Notes under the pieces: model-generated | The model's input: the letters and a program-made list of their open reading frames with translations, nothing else | Told to the model about the DNA's origin: nothing | Database searches by the model: none | DNA from: Oscillospiraceae bacterium UBA1230 | Lineage (GTDB): Bacteria; Bacillota; Clostridia; Oscillospirales; Oscillospiraceae | Reading direction: 5' to 3' | Assembly: GCA_002309395.1 (NCBI GenBank) | Contig: DBWU01000059.1 | Span: forward strand, 1 to 5,569 | DNA length: 5,569 bases | Translations under genes and position numbers: made by a program | Shown here: positions 1 to 4,941 of the stretch, piece after piece | Layout of the letters: each line of letters starts with the position of its first letter | Numbering within the stretch: position 1 is the stretch's first letter

Positions 1-26
1 CGCGCTACCAACTGCGCTACACCCGG
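1..26 (-). tRNA. tRNA gene, 5' part only (isotype not determinable; proline possible)
   Basis: Read on the minus strand from position 26, the sequence fits the first 26 nt of a bacterial tRNA. It has a 7-nt acceptor strand CCGGGTG, then T8 and A9, a D-stem GCGC, the 8-nt D-loop AGTTGGTA with the conserved GG, and the closing D-stem GCGC. The anticodon arm, T arm and 3' end lie outside the window. A tRNA beginning with C is most often tRNA-Pro in bacteria, but that is only a hint. It has its own strong promoter just upstream and lies downstream of ispA on the same strand. Confidence 0.9.
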
Positions 27-39
27 CTGTCAAACAGCC
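25..39 (-). other. Hairpin in the tRNA precursor leader, reaching into the mature 5' end
   Basis: On the minus strand GGCTGT and ACAGCC form a perfect 6-bp stem around the loop TTG. The 3' arm ends on the first two nucleotides of the mature tRNA (positions 26 and 25), so this fold and the acceptor stem are mutually exclusive at those bases. The predicted transcription start is around 38–40, so the hairpin would occupy essentially the whole 5' leader. The structure is seen directly; any effect on RNase P processing is inference. Confidence 0.55.
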
Positions 40-44
40 TTATC

Positions 45-73
45 ATTATATGAAGTTTCGTGCCTGCTGTCAA
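45..73 (-). promoter_or_regulatory. Consensus sigma-A promoter for the tRNA gene
   Basis: On the minus strand a perfect TTGACA (68–73) is followed, after exactly 17 bp, by a perfect TATAAT (45–50). Both hexamers are 6/6 matches to the housekeeping consensus at optimal spacing. Transcription would start about position 38–40, giving a leader of only about 12–14 nt before the mature tRNA end at 26. This is the expected architecture for a strongly expressed stable RNA. It also indicates that the tRNA is a separate transcription unit from ispA. Confidence 0.92.
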
Positions 74-98
74 GTGTAAAAATGCAGAAATCTCCCTC

Positions 99-116
99 AA
101 AAAACAGCGCGGCGCT
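99..116 (-). terminator. Weak candidate intrinsic terminator after ispA
   Basis: Directly after the ispA stop codon the minus strand reads AGCG-CCG-CGCT (106–116), then a G and six T residues (99–104). The order, GC-rich hairpin followed by a T run, is right for a rho-independent terminator. The stem is only 4 bp (5 bp with an impossible one-base loop), so efficiency may be modest. It sits between ispA and the tRNA promoter, where the operon would be expected to end. Confidence 0.5.
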
Positions 117-986
117 CTATTGCTCTCTGCCTGCCATCCGATCCGCCAGTTCCAGCAAAAAGCCGTTGTCCTCCCATGAGGCGACGGCTTCTTTCGCCGC
201 GGCGGTGCACTCCGACACTTCCTGTTGGCACGCCTCGATCCCCACCAGATCTACAAAGGTGGTCTTCTCCTCCGCCCGATCCGAGCCGATCGGCTTGCCG
301 AACACCGCCTCGTCACCGATCACGTCCAGAATATCGTCACGAAGCTGGAAACCGCGCCCGATGCAGGCGGCGTAAGTCAGCGCCTGAGCGCGCCGGTCAG
401 GCGACATATCGGCGGCGACACAGCCTAATTCCGCGGCGGCGGAGATCATCACGCCGGTTTTCAGCCGGTTCAACACACGAAGCCCCTCCGCGTCCGCCAT
501 ATCGTATACGGTGTCCAGCACCTGCCCTGCCACCATGCCGTCGGCGCCGCAGGCGCGGCACAGCACGCCCACCGCCTCCAGCCGGTTTTCCGCCTCCAGA
601 CCCGGCGCGTTGGCGATCAGGGAAAACGCCTCCGGCTGCAGCGCGTCGCCGGCAAGAACCGCCAGCGCCTCGCCGTAGACCACGTGGTTGGTGGGTTTGC
701 CGCGGCGCAGATCGTCGTCGTCCATGCAAGGAAGATCGTCGTGGATCAGGCTGTACGTATGCACCAACTCCAGCGCGCATGCATAGGGCAACGCCATATG
801 CCAGTCGATCCCGCCCAGACGGGCAAACTCCAGCGTCAACACGGGGCGAAGCCGCTTACCGCCGGCAAGCAGGCTGTAACGCATTGACTCATACAGCTTA
901 CCGTACGGTTTTTCCTGCGTAAAGAGAGCGGACAGATACGACTCGACGGCTGTCCGGTATGCCTCATAACGGGCGGAATAGTCCAT
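117..986 (-). CDS. ispA: Farnesyl diphosphate synthase (geranyltranstransferase), polyprenyl synthetase family
   Basis: This enzyme condenses isopentenyl diphosphate with dimethylallyl and then geranyl diphosphate to make C15 farnesyl diphosphate, the cytosolic precursor of undecaprenyl phosphate, quinone side chains and other isoprenoids. The 289-aa length is normal for bacterial IspA. Visible motifs are GGKRLRP (42–48, substrate binding), the first Asp-rich motif DDLPCMDDDD (83–92), GQVLD (154–158), KTG (176–178) and the second Asp-rich motif DDILD (217–221), followed by GKPIGSD. The two-residue insertion in the first motif (DDxxxxD) preceded by HTYSLIH is typical of type II bacterial FPP synthases, favouring a C15 product; longer-chain specificity cannot be excluded from sequence alone. 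The ATG at 984–986 has a GGAGG (995–999) 8 nt upstream, inside the end of xseB, and lies 3 nt after the xseB stop, so the genes are co-transcribed. It is the last gene of the cluster; no dxs follows, only a tRNA. Confidence 0.96.
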   Translation of the reverse strand: MDYSARYEAYRTAVESYLSALFTQEKPYGKLYESMRYSLLAGGKRLRPVLTLEFARLGGIDWHMALPYACALELVHTYSLIHDDLPCMDDDDLRRGKPTNHVVYGEALAVLAGDALQPEAFSLIANAPGLEAENRLEAVGVLCRACGADGMVAGQVLDTVYDMADAEGLRVLNRLKTGVMISAAAELGCVAADMSPDRRAQALTYAACIGRGFQLRDDILDVIGDEAVFGKPIGSDRAEEKTTFVDLVGIEACQQEVSECTAAAKEAVASWEDNGFLLELADRMAGREQ

Positions 987-989
987 AGA

Positions 990-1214
990 TCAATCCTCCG
1001 TGAGAAAATCGGTTTCCACCGGCGCGCCGTCCGCGCCCTTCATCAGCTTGACTACCTGCTGTTCAGCGCGGTCCAGCTCCTGACGGCAAAGACGGATCAA
1101 TCCCGTCCCCTCTTCAAACAGCGCCATAGACTCGCCCAGTTTCGCCTCGCCCTTTTCCAATCGCTCTACGATTGCCTCCAGCCGCGCCATGTTCTCTTCA
1201 AACGTCTTTTCCAT
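990..1214 (-). CDS. xseB: Exodeoxyribonuclease VII small subunit
   Basis: This is the small subunit that binds several-fold to XseA to form exonuclease VII, a cytosolic single-strand-specific nuclease that degrades DNA to short oligonucleotides. The 74-aa protein is almost entirely helical and matches the family throughout: an N-terminal TFEENMARLEAIVERLEKGE block (4–23), the LFEEG motif (32–36) and the later AEQQV stretch (50–54). Start choice: the reading frame also opens 6 nt further upstream with GTG (1218–1220). However, the strong AGGAGG at 1224–1229 is only 3 nt from that GTG and 9 nt from the ATG at 1212–1214, so the ATG is preferred. That Shine-Dalgarno overlaps the xseA stop codon (TAGGAGG), which suggests translational coupling and balanced subunit supply. 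The ispA gene starts 3 nt after the stop. Confidence 0.95.
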   Translation of the reverse strand: MEKTFEENMARLEAIVERLEKGEAKLGESMALFEEGTGLIRLCRQELDRAEQQVVKLMKGADGAPVETDFLTED

Positions 1215-1223
1215 TCTCACGCG

Positions 1224-1229
1224 CCTCCT
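1224..1229 (-). promoter_or_regulatory. Shine-Dalgarno of xseB fused to the xseA stop codon
   Basis: AGGAGG on the minus strand shares its first two bases with the TAG stop of xseA (1228–1230), reading TAGGAGG. Its distance of 9 nt to ATG (1214) versus 3 nt to GTG (1220) decides the xseB start in favour of the ATG. A ribosome terminating on xseA covers this site, so coupling between the two subunits is likely. Confidence 0.8.
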
Positions 1230-2433
1230 ATTCCTTATCGTTCACCGTACAGCCCAGGCTTCCCTCGCCCAGCACCACACGGATCTTCTCCCCTGCCGAT
1301 ACCTGTGCACTGCTCCGCAGCACCTCGCCCTGCGCCGTCTGCGCCATGGCGTAGCCGCGGCCGAGCACCTTCAGCGGACTGATCGCGTCCAGCGACGACG
1401 CAAGGGAGGCAAAACGCCGCGCCTGCGCGTCCACCTTTCCTTTTTCCGCTGCCAGCAAACGCTGATAAACAAGATCAAGCTGCAGCCGCCGATCCTGCAA
1501 AAACGCCGTCGGGTCGGTCATCACACGCTTTTGCTCCAACACGCTCAAGCGCTTTTGCTCGCGGGAGAGCGTATTGTGGACCCCCTGACTCATACGCCCG
1601 GAGGCGTTGTGCATCCACCGCAGCAGCTCCGCCATATCCGGCACGGCGATCTCCGCCGCGTTGGACGGCGTGGACGCTCTGCGATCCGCCACGAAATCAG
1701 AAATGGTCACGTCCGGCTCGTGCCCCACGGCGGAGATCACCGGGAGCTCCGAGTCGTAGATCGCCCGTGCCACGCGCTCATCGTTGAACGCCCACAGATC
1801 CTCCAGCGAACCGCCGCCACGCCCGGTGATCAGCACGTCCGCCACCTGATAGCGGTTGGCGTATTTAATAGCGCCCACGATCTCCGGCGGCGCCTCCACC
1901 CCCTGCACACGCACCGGCAGAAGGATCACCTTGGCGATGGGATAGCGGCGGCGGAGAATACGGATCATATCGTGTACCGCCGCGCCGGCGGACGAGGTAA
2001 TGATGCCGATGCGCCGCGGATACGGCGGCAACGGTTTTTTATGGCTCTCGTCGAACAGTCCTTCTTTCCAAAGCTTTTCCTTGAGCTGTTCGAAAGCGAC
2101 GTGGAGATCGCCCACCCCGTCGGCGGTCAAATCGCCGCAGTAGAGCTGATAGGCGCCGTCACGGGGAAATACGCTGATCCGCCCGGCGGCGATCACCTTC
2201 ATGCCGTTTTCCGGGCGAAACCGCAGTTTGACGGCACTGCCCTTGAACATCACACACCGCAGAGAGCTTTCACTGTCTTTGAGTGTGAAATAGTGATGCC
2301 CGGAGGGATAGATCTTATAGTTGGACAGCTCGCCGCGGATCAGCACGGCGCCCAGCTCCGGCGCGCCGTCAATAAGCTTTTTAATATCGCCGTTGATCTC
2401 GGCAACAGAGTAGATCCTCTGCTCCACAGGCAT
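1228..2433 (-). CDS. xseA: Exodeoxyribonuclease VII large subunit
   Basis: This is the catalytic subunit of exonuclease VII, which with XseB digests single-stranded DNA from both ends and takes part in mismatch repair and damage processing. The 401-aa protein is of typical Firmicute length. An N-terminal OB-fold (about 5–105, with RGELSNYK and GHHYFTLKD) should bind ssDNA. The catalytic domain (about 135–265) carries GIITSSAGAAVHD (143–155), GRGGGSLEDLWAFNDE (204–219) and SAVGHEPDVTISDFVADRRA (234–253). D155, R205, H238 and D241 appear to correspond to residues implicated in catalysis in the E. coli enzyme (from memory, not aligned here). A long helical coiled-coil stretch (about 265–345) and the C-terminal SPLKVLGRGYAM motif (352–363) complete the family pattern. 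Start: ATG at 2431–2433 has AGGAG (2440–2444) 6 nt upstream. An AGGAGG (2434–2439) touches the ATG itself and would suit a GTG two codons later (2425–2427), so the exact start is uncertain by two residues. Confidence 0.97.
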   Translation of the reverse strand: MPVEQRIYSVAEINGDIKKLIDGAPELGAVLIRGELSNYKIYPSGHHYFTLKDSESSLRCVMFKGSAVKLRFRPENGMKVIAAGRISVFPRDGAYQLYCGDLTADGVGDLHVAFEQLKEKLWKEGLFDESHKKPLPPYPRRIGIITSSAGAAVHDMIRILRRRYPIAKVILLPVRVQGVEAPPEIVGAIKYANRYQVADVLITGRGGGSLEDLWAFNDERVARAIYDSELPVISAVGHEPDVTISDFVADRRASTPSNAAEIAVPDMAELLRWMHNASGRMSQGVHNTLSREQKRLSVLEQKRVMTDPTAFLQDRRLQLDLVYQRLLAAEKGKVDAQARRFASLASSLDAISPLKVLGRGYAMAQTAQGEVLRSSAQVSAGEKIRVVLGEGSLGCTVNDKE

Positions 2434-2444
2434 CCTCCTCTCCT
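2434..2444 (-). promoter_or_regulatory. Double Shine-Dalgarno of xseA with two possible starts
   Basis: The minus strand reads AGGAG then AGGAGG, running straight into ATG. The upstream AGGAG (2440–2444) is 6 nt from the ATG (2431–2433). The downstream AGGAGG (2434–2439) has zero spacing to that ATG but 6 nt to an in-frame GTG at 2425–2427. Either start gives essentially the same protein. Confidence 0.55.
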
Positions 2445-2451
2445 GTACAGG
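2442..2451. repeat. 10-bp perfect palindrome CCTGTACAGG upstream of xseA
   Basis: CCTGTACAGG is a perfect palindrome between the larger hairpin (2455–2480) and the xseA ribosome binding site, and it overlaps the upstream AGGAG. It could be a small protein-binding site or a weak hairpin, or chance. No matching regulator is recognised. Confidence 0.35.
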
Positions 2452-2454
2452 GAA

Positions 2455-2480
2455 AGGCAGAGCGCCGCCGCGCCCTGCCT
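2455..2480 (-). other. Strong stem-loop between nusB and xseA
   Basis: In the 57-bp gap (2434–2490), the arms AGGCAGGGCGC and GCGCTCTGCCT pair over 11 bp, including one G·U, around the tetraloop GGCG. On the minus strand it is followed by only TTTCCC, so it lacks a proper T run for efficient intrinsic termination. It could be a partial terminator or attenuator, an mRNA stabiliser or an RNase processing site that sets different yqhY-nusB and xseA-xseB-ispA levels. The pairing is seen directly; the role is inference. No clear promoter was seen in this gap. Confidence 0.65.
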
Positions 2481-2490
2481 GAAACCACTC

Positions 2491-2940
2491 TCAATCCCGG
2501 ATCTCTCCGCGCACAAAACTGCCCAGGATCCCGTTGAGAAACCGCACCGTTTCCGGCGCCTCGTATTTTTTCGCCAGCTCCACCGCCTCGTTGATGGCGG
2601 CGGCGTTGGGAATATCCGGCATATAGAGCACCTCGTACATGGCGATCCGCATCAAGGCGGAGGCCATGAGCGAAATGCGCTCAAAACGCCAGCCCTGGGC
2701 GTACTTCCCGATGTAATCGTCCAGCTCGGCGGCGTGTTCCCCCACGCCGCGGATCAAGCGGCAAATATACGCCTTTTGCTTTTCATTGGGCATCTCGCCA
2801 TACAGCGGACATTCCGGCGCCAGCGCCTCAAAGTGCTCCGGGCAAAGACGCTGTTCTAAAAACTCCTCCACCGGCAGTTCGGTAAAGCTCAATTCATAAG
2901 CCAGATGGGCAGCGATCTCCCGTGCGGTACTGCGTGTCAT
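2491..2940 (-). CDS. nusB: Transcription antitermination factor NusB
   Basis: NusB is a small all-helical RNA-binding protein. With NusE (ribosomal protein S10) it recognises boxA in rRNA leaders and supports antitermination and rRNA maturation. The 149-aa length is typical. The N-terminal STAREIAAHLAYELSF (4–19) corresponds to the family's Arg-rich first helix. The C-terminal half has the diagnostic pattern: W84, RI (88–89), ALMRIAMYEVLY (95–106), the IPNAAAINEAVELAKKY block (110–126) and RFLNGILGSF (133–142). The ATG at 2938–2940 is preceded by only a modest Shine-Dalgarno (AAGGG, 2951–2955, about 10 nt away). It follows yqhY after 33 bp with no terminator, so they share a transcript. In B. 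subtilis folD lies between nusB and xseA; here there is only a hairpin. Confidence 0.96.
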   Translation of the reverse strand: MTRSTAREIAAHLAYELSFTELPVEEFLEQRLCPEHFEALAPECPLYGEMPNEKQKAYICRLIRGVGEHAAELDDYIGKYAQGWRFERISLMASALMRIAMYEVLYMPDIPNAAAINEAVELAKKYEAPETVRFLNGILGSFVRGEIRD

Positions 2941-2973
2941 AACTGCAAATCCCTTTTCTCTCTCGTAGATCGT

Positions 2974-3333
2974 TTAGTTAAAGCTGATGCCGCCGACGTG
3001 TACATTCACCGCGCGAACTTTGAAGCCGGTAGCGCCTTCCAGCGTGTTGAACACCGCCTGCTGCACCTTGCTTGCCACGTCCGCGATCTCACAGCCGTAA
3101 CGGATGGTCAAAAAGAGATGTACGACCAGTCCTTCCTCCTCCATCTCGACCCGCACGCCTTTGATGGTCATCTTCTTGCCGCCCACCAGATCGGACACGT
3201 TGCCGCTGAGCAATCCGCCTACACCGTCTACCTCCTGCGCGGTGGCGGCGGCGAGATTGGCGATCACTTCTTCCGAGATCTGGATATTGCCGGCTTCTTC
3301 CTGACGAACCACGTACTCTTTATTCTCAGCCAT
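2974..3333 (-). CDS. yqhY: Asp23/Gls24 family envelope stress-response protein (YqhY-like)
   Basis: The 119-aa protein belongs to the Asp23 (DUF322) family, small, soluble, acidic proteins that in several Firmicutes associate with the membrane through partners. The family hallmark is an N-terminal GNIQISEEVIANLAAATAQE stretch (15–34), followed by VDGVGGL (35–41) and the alternating beta-strand/helix end VRVEMEEEGLVVHLFLTIRYG (60–80) and VNVHVGGISF (109–118). Its position, directly after spoIIIAH and before nusB, identifies it as the YqhY orthologue rather than another paralogue. In B. subtilis yqhY sits next to accBC and its loss is linked to deregulated acetyl-CoA carboxylase, but no acc gene is adjacent here. 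ATG at 3331–3333 with AGGAG about 11 nt upstream. It is the first gene after the sigma-A-type promoter at 3385–3413, with a predicted 5' UTR of about 45 nt. Molecular function is not established. Confidence 0.93.
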   Translation of the reverse strand: MAENKEYVVRQEEAGNIQISEEVIANLAAATAQEVDGVGGLLSGNVSDLVGGKKMTIKGVRVEMEEEGLVVHLFLTIRYGCEIADVASKVQQAVFNTLEGATGFKVRAVNVHVGGISFN

Positions 3334-3384
3334 AGCAAAACGCTCTCCTCACTGTCGTTGTCTTTGGTTGGACCATACACCGTC

Positions 3385-3413
3385 AGTATACCATTTCCCC
3401 GGGGAAATTACAA
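3385..3413 (-). promoter_or_regulatory. Sigma-A-type promoter for yqhY-nusB-xseA-xseB-ispA
   Basis: On the minus strand TTGTAA (3408–3413, 4/6 to consensus) is separated by exactly 17 bp from TATACT (3385–3390, 5/6), with a TGG extension just upstream of the -10 (3391–3393, extended -10 type). The -35 begins 3 nt after the spoIIIAH stop codon. The predicted start is near 3378, about 45 nt before the yqhY ATG. A vegetative promoter is expected here, because the upstream spoIIIA operon should be on only in sporulating mother cells while NusB, exonuclease VII and IspA are housekeeping functions. Confidence 0.78.
3393..3408. promoter_or_regulatory. 16-bp perfect palindrome in the promoter spacer (candidate operator)
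   Basis: ATTTCCCCGGGGAAAT is a perfect 16-bp palindrome lying between the -35 and -10 elements and touching both. A dimeric repressor bound there would block RNA polymerase. As RNA it could form a 5–6 bp stem with a CCGG-type loop, but there is no following T run, so a terminator for spoIIIAH is less likely. I do not recognise the motif as the site of a named Firmicute regulator (it is not like the CIRCE, Fur/PerR, Rex, LexA or FapR consensus). Confidence 0.6.
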
Positions 3414-3416
3414 CAG

Positions 3417-3959
3417 TTAATTTGCCTCCAGGATCTTGATCTGTTCCGGCGTGTAATCCGTTTCGCTGACCACGATATCCTTGATACGCGCCACGTCGGT
3501 GGCGGTCAACCCCTCCGGCGCCGAAACCACCACGCTGACAGACTCCTCGCCCATAAACGTTACGCAGTCCGGATAGCCTTTTGCAGTGACGAGACTTTCG
3601 ATCTGGGATTCCGCCACGGTGTATGCCGCCAGCACCTGCAACGTCTTGGACGCCTCGTTGAGCGTATCCTCGTCGGCGTTCTCGTCCACTTCCGCCGTCT
3701 GGAGCATGCTGATGGCGCTGTCACGCGCCTGTTTGCGGCTCAGCCGCGCCGTGGCAAAGTAGTCGTCCGCCTCCGCCACGGGAGCGGATACTTCCTCCGT
3801 TTCCGGCGGCGTCTGTCCGGCGCTGACCAGCGTAGATTCCCCCAACACCTTCGAGCTGTCCCTCACCTGCCCGGAGTAGCGCCAGTTCAGATACACTGCC
3901 GCGCATACCAGCAGCAAAACGCTTGCGATCACCGCGCGTTTTTTCCAAATAGTTTTCAT
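3417..3959 (-). CDS. spoIIIAH: Stage III sporulation protein AH (mother-cell channel component)
   Basis: SpoIIIAH is a single-pass membrane protein made in the mother cell. Its extracytoplasmic YscJ/FliF-like domain binds forespore SpoIIQ across the intermembrane space, forming part of the channel needed for forespore development. The 180-aa protein starts with a basic stretch and one membrane segment (about 8–25), then a low-complexity Ser/Thr/Glu/Pro-rich linker (about 35–65). The family-typical YFATARLSRKQARDSAI block (67–83) and the ring-building fold follow (to about 178, with VSVVVSAPEGLTATDVARIKDIV inside 141–163). It is somewhat shorter than the roughly 218-aa B. subtilis protein, mainly in the linker region. 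ATG at 3957–3959; AGGAGG (3967–3972) is 7 nt upstream and overlaps the spoIIIAG stop (TAGGAGG), implying coupled translation. Last gene of the spoIIIA operon. Confidence 0.94.
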   Translation of the reverse strand: MKTIWKKRAVIASVLLLVCAAVYLNWRYSGQVRDSSKVLGESTLVSAGQTPPETEEVSAPVAEADDYFATARLSRKQARDSAISMLQTAEVDENADEDTLNEASKTLQVLAAYTVAESQIESLVTAKGYPDCVTFMGEESVSVVVSAPEGLTATDVARIKDIVVSETDYTPEQIKILEAN

Positions 3960-3970
3960 GCCTTACCCTC

Positions 3971-4465
3971 CTATGAACGTTTCCACTTTTCGATTGCGAT
4001 CTTATCGGCGGTCAAACCGGTCAAGGCAGATACCGCCTCGATGAGTGCCAGACGCACCGCACTGCTGCCTGCGCCCTGGCATACGATCACCGCTCCTTGA
4101 TACGCTGGATATACCTCGCCGGTCACCACCACCTCCTGATAGCCGCTGCCGCGATTGACGGTCACTGTTTCACGCCGGTCGCGGTCGGAACCGCTGTCCA
4201 CGTCCTGAGCAAGACAGAGCTGCGACGCGCCGGATACCGTGAGCAGTAAGCGCATTTTTCCCACGCCGTCGATCTGGGAAAGCACGTCTTCCATCCGGCG
4301 CTCTATCTCCTCCAGCGAGTAGTCCGCCGAAGCTGACGCCGCCGTATCCTCCCCGGAGGTCTTTTTTCCCAGCGACGGTATCACCATCAGCAGTACGCCC
4401 GCCAAGAGGATCAGCAGCGGAAACTTGTACTTCCCCAGAATCTTTTTCCATGCCACCGTCTTCAT
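3971..4465 (-). CDS. spoIIIAG: Stage III sporulation protein AG (ring-forming channel component)
   Basis: SpoIIIAG is anchored in the mother-cell membrane and assembles into a large ring in the intermembrane space as part of the SpoIIIA–SpoIIQ complex. This 164-aa copy has a basic N-terminus and one membrane segment (about 15–32), a short polar linker, and a first ring-building portion (about 49–80, YSLEEIERRMEDVLSQIDGVG). An inserted beta-rich, Arg/Asp/Ser-containing region (about 82–115) corresponds to the beta-triangle element described for this family. The closing ring-building half carries YQGAVIVCQGAGSSAVRLAL (122–141) and AVSALTGLTADKIAIEK (144–160). It is shorter than the roughly 229-aa B. 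subtilis protein. ATG at 4463–4465 with AGGAGG (4473–4478) 7 nt upstream, encoded in the last codons of spoIIIAF; the gap to that gene is only 2 nt. Confidence 0.93.
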   Translation of the reverse strand: MKTVAWKKILGKYKFPLLILLAGVLLMVIPSLGKKTSGEDTAASASADYSLEEIERRMEDVLSQIDGVGKMRLLLTVSGASQLCLAQDVDSGSDRDRRETVTVNRGSGYQEVVVTGEVYPAYQGAVIVCQGAGSSAVRLALIEAVSALTGLTADKIAIEKWKRS

Positions 4466-4467
4466 CT

Positions 4468-4941
4468 CTACCCCTCCTGCCAGATCTGCCGCTCAGGCGG
4501 TATATCCAACTGCTCGGTAAGATAGGCGGACAGTCCCCGGTGCATCGGTACGTCCATGACCACCCGGTAGGGATAGGCGACGCCGTCCCGGCGCTGTGTC
4601 TCCACCTGCGGATGACACGCGATCCCCCATTCGGCTCCTTTGTCCGCAATATATGCTTCCGTCTTCTCCGCTATGACCCGTTCCATGCGTTTCATGTTCT
4701 CCTCCCGATATTGTTCGATCTGCTGATCAATGCTCCGGCTTGCGGTGCTGAAGGAGTCGCCGAACCGATCCGCGTTCCACCCGACCAGCGGCCGGAGCAG
4801 CATCCAGATCAGCAGTACGCCGGCGCAAAACCGGATCGCCGTGCGCGTTTTTCCGCCGGGAGTCACGGCGTACGCCGCCGTGATGATCAGTACCGCCGCG
4901 GCGATCCCCAACAGCCACGGGCGTATCTCTCCCCCGATCAC
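4468..4941 (-). CDS. spoIIIAF: Stage III sporulation protein AF
   Basis: SpoIIIAF is a membrane protein of the mother-cell SpoIIIA complex; its soluble domain has a ring-building-motif fold and its exact role is unclear. The chosen 157-aa form has two hydrophobic segments (about 8–26 and 38–54, with the family-typical P-G-K between them and LLRPLVG at the end of the second), then a charged amphipathic helix (about 68–105). A soluble C-terminal domain ends in DIPPERQIW (146–154). Start choice: the frame is open to an ATG at 4993–4995, but that would overlap spoIIIAE by 58 nt and add 18 residues unlike the family's short N-terminus. The GTG at 4939–4941 overlaps the spoIIIAE TGA in a GTGA arrangement typical of coupled translation, although its own Shine-Dalgarno is poor. 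The GTG start is inference. Confidence 0.88.
   Translation of the reverse strand: MIGGEIRPWLLGIAAAVLIITAAYAVTPGGKTRTAIRFCAGVLLIWMLLRPLVGWNADRFGDSFSTASRSIDQQIEQYREENMKRMERVIAEKTEAYIADKGAEWGIACHPQVETQRRDGVAYPYRVVMDVPMHRGLSAYLTEQLDIPPERQIWQEG

Noticed and set aside
176..922. Open frame of 248 codons on the plus strand opposite ispA
   Set aside because: Extremely Arg/Pro-rich translation with no domain, fully antisense to a well-supported FPP synthase; a compositional shadow.
1189..2859. Long open frame of 556 codons on the plus strand, opposite xseA and part of nusB
   Set aside because: It lies antisense to two clearly recognised genes. Its translation is rich in His, Arg, Pro and Gln with no recognisable domain, the usual mirror effect of GC-rich codon bias.
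3393..3408. Reading the palindrome as an intrinsic terminator for the spoIIIA operon
   Set aside because: As a hairpin it would have only 5–6 bp and is followed by GG and mixed sequence rather than a T run. Its exact placement between -35 and -10 elements favours an operator, although a minor termination effect cannot be excluded.
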